This document shows, one piece after another, positions 5,087 to 5,580 of a DNA stretch of 5,580 nucleotides. The stretch is taken from contig JAEZDQ010000071.1 of assembly GCA_023433225.1 (NCBI GenBank), positions 1-5,580 on the forward strand, read 5' to 3'. Position 1 is the stretch's first letter. Each line of letters opens with the position of its first letter. Under the pieces are notes generated by a model. The model had not been told where the DNA came from and searched no databases. It was given only the letters and a program-made list of their open reading frames with translations. Origin of the DNA: Bacteroidota bacterium. GTDB lineage: Bacteria > Bacteroidota > Bacteroidia > Flavobacteriales > Weeksellaceae. The position numbers and the translations under genes are program-made.

Positions 5087-5580
5087 ATGAATACTACAGA
5101 ATTTCAAGACCAAATCAAACAAGGAATACCTTCGGTTTTGCCACCGAAAAAACAATATAATCCAAGTGTAAGTCACGCTCCGAAGCGAAAAGAAATTTTA
5201 ACTGAAGTTGAAAAGAAACTGGCTTTGAAAAATGCATTGCGTTATTTCGAACCGAAATTTCATGCAGAATTAATTCCTGAATTCAAAGAAGAATTGGAGA
5301 AATACGGGCGCATATATATGTACCGCTTCAAACCTGACTATGAAATTTACGCACGTCCGATTGAGGAATATCCGGGAAATTCGCAACAAGCCAAAGCCAT
5401 TCAGCTGATGATTCAAAATAATTTGGATCCGGCTGTGGCACAACATCCGGATGAATTGATCACTTATGGCGGAAACGGAGCGGTTTTTCAAAATTGGGCA
5501 CAATACCTCTTAACCATGAAATATTTGTCGGAAATGACCGACGAACAAACTTTGGTAATGTATTCGGGGCACCCGATGGG
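5087..5580 (+). CDS. hutU: Urocanate hydratase, N-terminal part (runs off the right edge)
   Basis: Urocanase adds water to urocanate, giving 4-imidazolone-5-propionate, the second step of histidine degradation; it uses tightly bound NAD+ in the cytoplasm. The first 164 codons are present and open to the window edge. Family features include ALKNALRYF (47-54), the YGRIYMYRF segment (73-81), DYEIYARPIEEYPG (84-97), DELITYGGNGAVFQNW (122-137), corresponding to the conserved YGG-G---NW nucleotide-binding region, and TDEQTLVMYSGHPMG (151 to the edge), matching the conserved ETL-V-SG-P segment. The extended N-terminus with an APKRKEILTEVEKKLALKNA stretch fits the longer (about 660-residue) Bacteroidetes form rather than the roughly 560-residue proteobacterial one; that length is from memory. 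The ATG at 5087 starts just after the right palindrome pair. I find no good TAnnTTTG box in front, so transcription may depend on readthrough from hutH. Confidence 0.95.
   Translation, partial: MNTTEFQDQIKQGIPSVLPPKKQYNPSVSHAPKRKEILTEVEKKLALKNALRYFEPKFHAELIPEFKEELEKYGRIYMYRFKPDYEIYARPIEEYPGNSQQAKAIQLMIQNNLDPAVAQHPDELITYGGNGAVFQNWAQYLLTMKYLSEMTDEQTLVMYSGHPM

Noticed and set aside
5270..5503. Minus-strand open frame of 77 codons
   Set aside because: It lies opposite the conserved urocanase sequence of hutU, which explains this stretch.

Overview
The window looks like chromosomal DNA from a member of the Flavobacteriia, probably close to the Chryseobacterium/Weeksellaceae group. Four things point there: the AT-rich sequence, the long Bacteroidetes-style urocanase N-terminus, exported proteins with 'FAQ' and 'LSC' signal ends, and -7 boxes of the Bacteroidetes form TAnnTTTG with little sign of Shine-Dalgarno sequences. 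The genus is an inference; no rRNA is present.

Left part (1-2121, minus strand): three tightly spaced genes read folE (GTP cyclohydrolase I), then a secreted 317-residue protein of unknown function, then cysS (cysteinyl-tRNA synthetase, cut by the window edge). The gaps are 9 and 22 bases, so they are probably one transcript from a promoter just before folE. The middle gene looks AT-richer than its neighbours and may be an insertion into a housekeeping pair.

Middle (2122-3236): a non-coding divergent region of about 320 bases comes first. It is followed by a plus-strand lipoprotein gene of unknown function whose signal peptide is split by an apparent one-base frameshift at 2474-2475. A strong intrinsic terminator follows, and then a short promoter region for hutH.

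Right part (3237-5580, plus strand): hutH (histidine ammonia-lyase, complete) and hutU (urocanate hydratase, cut by the window edge) encode the first two steps of histidine degradation, histidine to urocanate to imidazolonepropionate. They are separated by 350 bases that hold the most interesting structure here. It is a decayed IS200/RAYT-like transposase with its catalytic centre missing, bracketed on each side by a pair of inverted 15-base palindromes (AACCTTGTCAAGGTT and variants). This looks like a REP/RAYT-type unit reduced to a non-autonomous remnant inside a hut operon. The first hairpin begins inside the hutH stop codon and ends in a T run, so it may also act as a terminator or attenuator for hutU.

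I see no rRNA, tRNA, CRISPR array, riboswitch or intact mobile element.
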